Origin: CAYYWV01 sp964475385
GTDB lineage: Bacteria; Pseudomonadota; Alphaproteobacteria; JAAXGF01
Direction: 5' to 3'
Assembly: GCA_964475385.1 (NCBI GenBank)
Contig: CAYYWV010000119.1
Coordinates: forward strand, 1-6,833
DNA length: 6,833 nt
In this document: positions 6,604-6,833 of the stretch, one piece after another
Layout of the letters: each line of letters opens with the position of its first letter
Position numbering within the stretch: position 1 is the stretch's first letter
The notes under the pieces: model-generated
Told to the model about the DNA's origin: nothing
The model's database searches: none
What the model saw: the letters and a program-made list of their open reading frames with translations, nothing else
Made by a program: the position numbers and the translations under genes

Positions 6604-6833
6604 CCGGATACGCTTGGCGGTCCTGGCCGCGCTTCTCCTTTTCCTTTCGGGCTGCGCGACCGGGCTTCGCGGGACCGGCGATCTCGGCCTCGTGATCGAG
6701 CGGGCGAGCGGCAGCGTCCGCCTGGTCGAGACCTCGGGCCCCTCGGCGCTCGGCGAGGTCACGGGGCTCGGCGATCTCTCGCACGCCTCGGTGGTGTTCT
6801 CGCGCGACGAGCGCTACGCCTTCGTCTTCGGCC
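6593..6833 (+). CDS. nirF: Heme d1 biosynthesis protein NirF, N-terminal part, with lipobox
   Basis: The frame starts at GTG 6593-6595, overlaps nirC by 11 bases, and runs off the right edge after 80 whole codons; the full protein is usually close to 400 residues. Residues 1-20 are a signal sequence ending in the lipobox LSGC, so Cys21 should be lipidated and the protein anchored to a membrane facing the periplasm. The mature start LRGTGDLGLVIERASGSVRLVETS and then GLGDLSHASVVFS is characteristic of NirF. His64 in DLSHAS matches the conserved His that corresponds to the d1-binding His of NirS. NirF is a propeller protein related to the NirS d1 domain and acts late in d1 formation from dihydro-heme d1. 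Truncation here is only the window edge. Confidence 0.92.
   Translation, partial: MRTDRIRLAVLAALLLFLSGCATGLRGTGDLGLVIERASGSVRLVETSGPSALGEVTGLGDLSHASVVFSRDERYAFVFG

Noticed and set aside
1..6833. CRISPR arrays, tRNA or rRNA genes, insertion sequences, attachment sites
   Set aside because: No regularly spaced repeats, no RNA gene signatures and no transposase or terminal repeats are seen. The window is almost fully occupied by denitrification genes, with no gene-free stretch over 300 bases.

Overview
This window carries part of a denitrification locus: the start of a nir operon for cytochrome cd1 nitrite reductase and heme d1 synthesis, a divergent nirI-nnrS pair, and the tail of an nnrU-like gene. 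The DNA is strongly GC-rich, with many long antisense open frames produced by codon bias. The arrangement nirI <- -> nirS-nirE-nirC-nirF is the one known from Paracoccus, and NirS keeps the Paracoccus-type N-terminal His and Tyr. This points to a denitrifying alphaproteobacterium; that is inferred from gene order and protein similarity recalled from memory, not from a search.

Layout. Positions 1-131 (+) hold the last 42 codons of a membrane protein that looks like NnrU. It converges on nnrS (155-1345, -), a haem-copper type membrane protein linked to nitric oxide stress. Upstream of nnrS, 38 bases away and on the same strand, is a 700-residue NosR/NirI-family protein (1384-3486, -) with a flavinylation motif, two CxxxCP motifs and ferredoxin-like 4Fe-4S motifs. 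Its position back to back with nirS argues for NirI. The 151-base divergent region 3487-3637 holds a perfect FNR/NNR-type palindrome. Its centre lies where a class II activator would sit (-41.5) for a plausible -10 hexamer in each direction. On the + strand follow nirS (3638-5386), a strong GC-rich hairpin (5394-5422), nirE (5442-6239), nirC (6232-6603) and the 5' part of nirF (from 6593, running off the window). The last three overlap each other's ends.

How they work together. NirS reduces nitrite to nitric oxide in the periplasm. NirE makes precorrin-2, the first committed precursor of heme d1; NirF acts late in d1 formation in the periplasm; NirC is a small c-type cytochrome tied to NirS activation or d1 maturation. 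NirI is a membrane flavin/iron-sulfur protein needed for nirS expression or activity in Paracoccus. NnrS and NnrU are accessory membrane proteins of the NO-responsive regulon. The palindrome would switch on both arms together when oxygen is low and NO is present.

The gene content is a well-known type of cluster; I see no wholly undescribed system. The points most worth a second look are the single symmetric activator site, nnrS standing where nirX stands in Paracoccus, the lipobox on NirF, and the hairpin splitting nirS from the cofactor genes.
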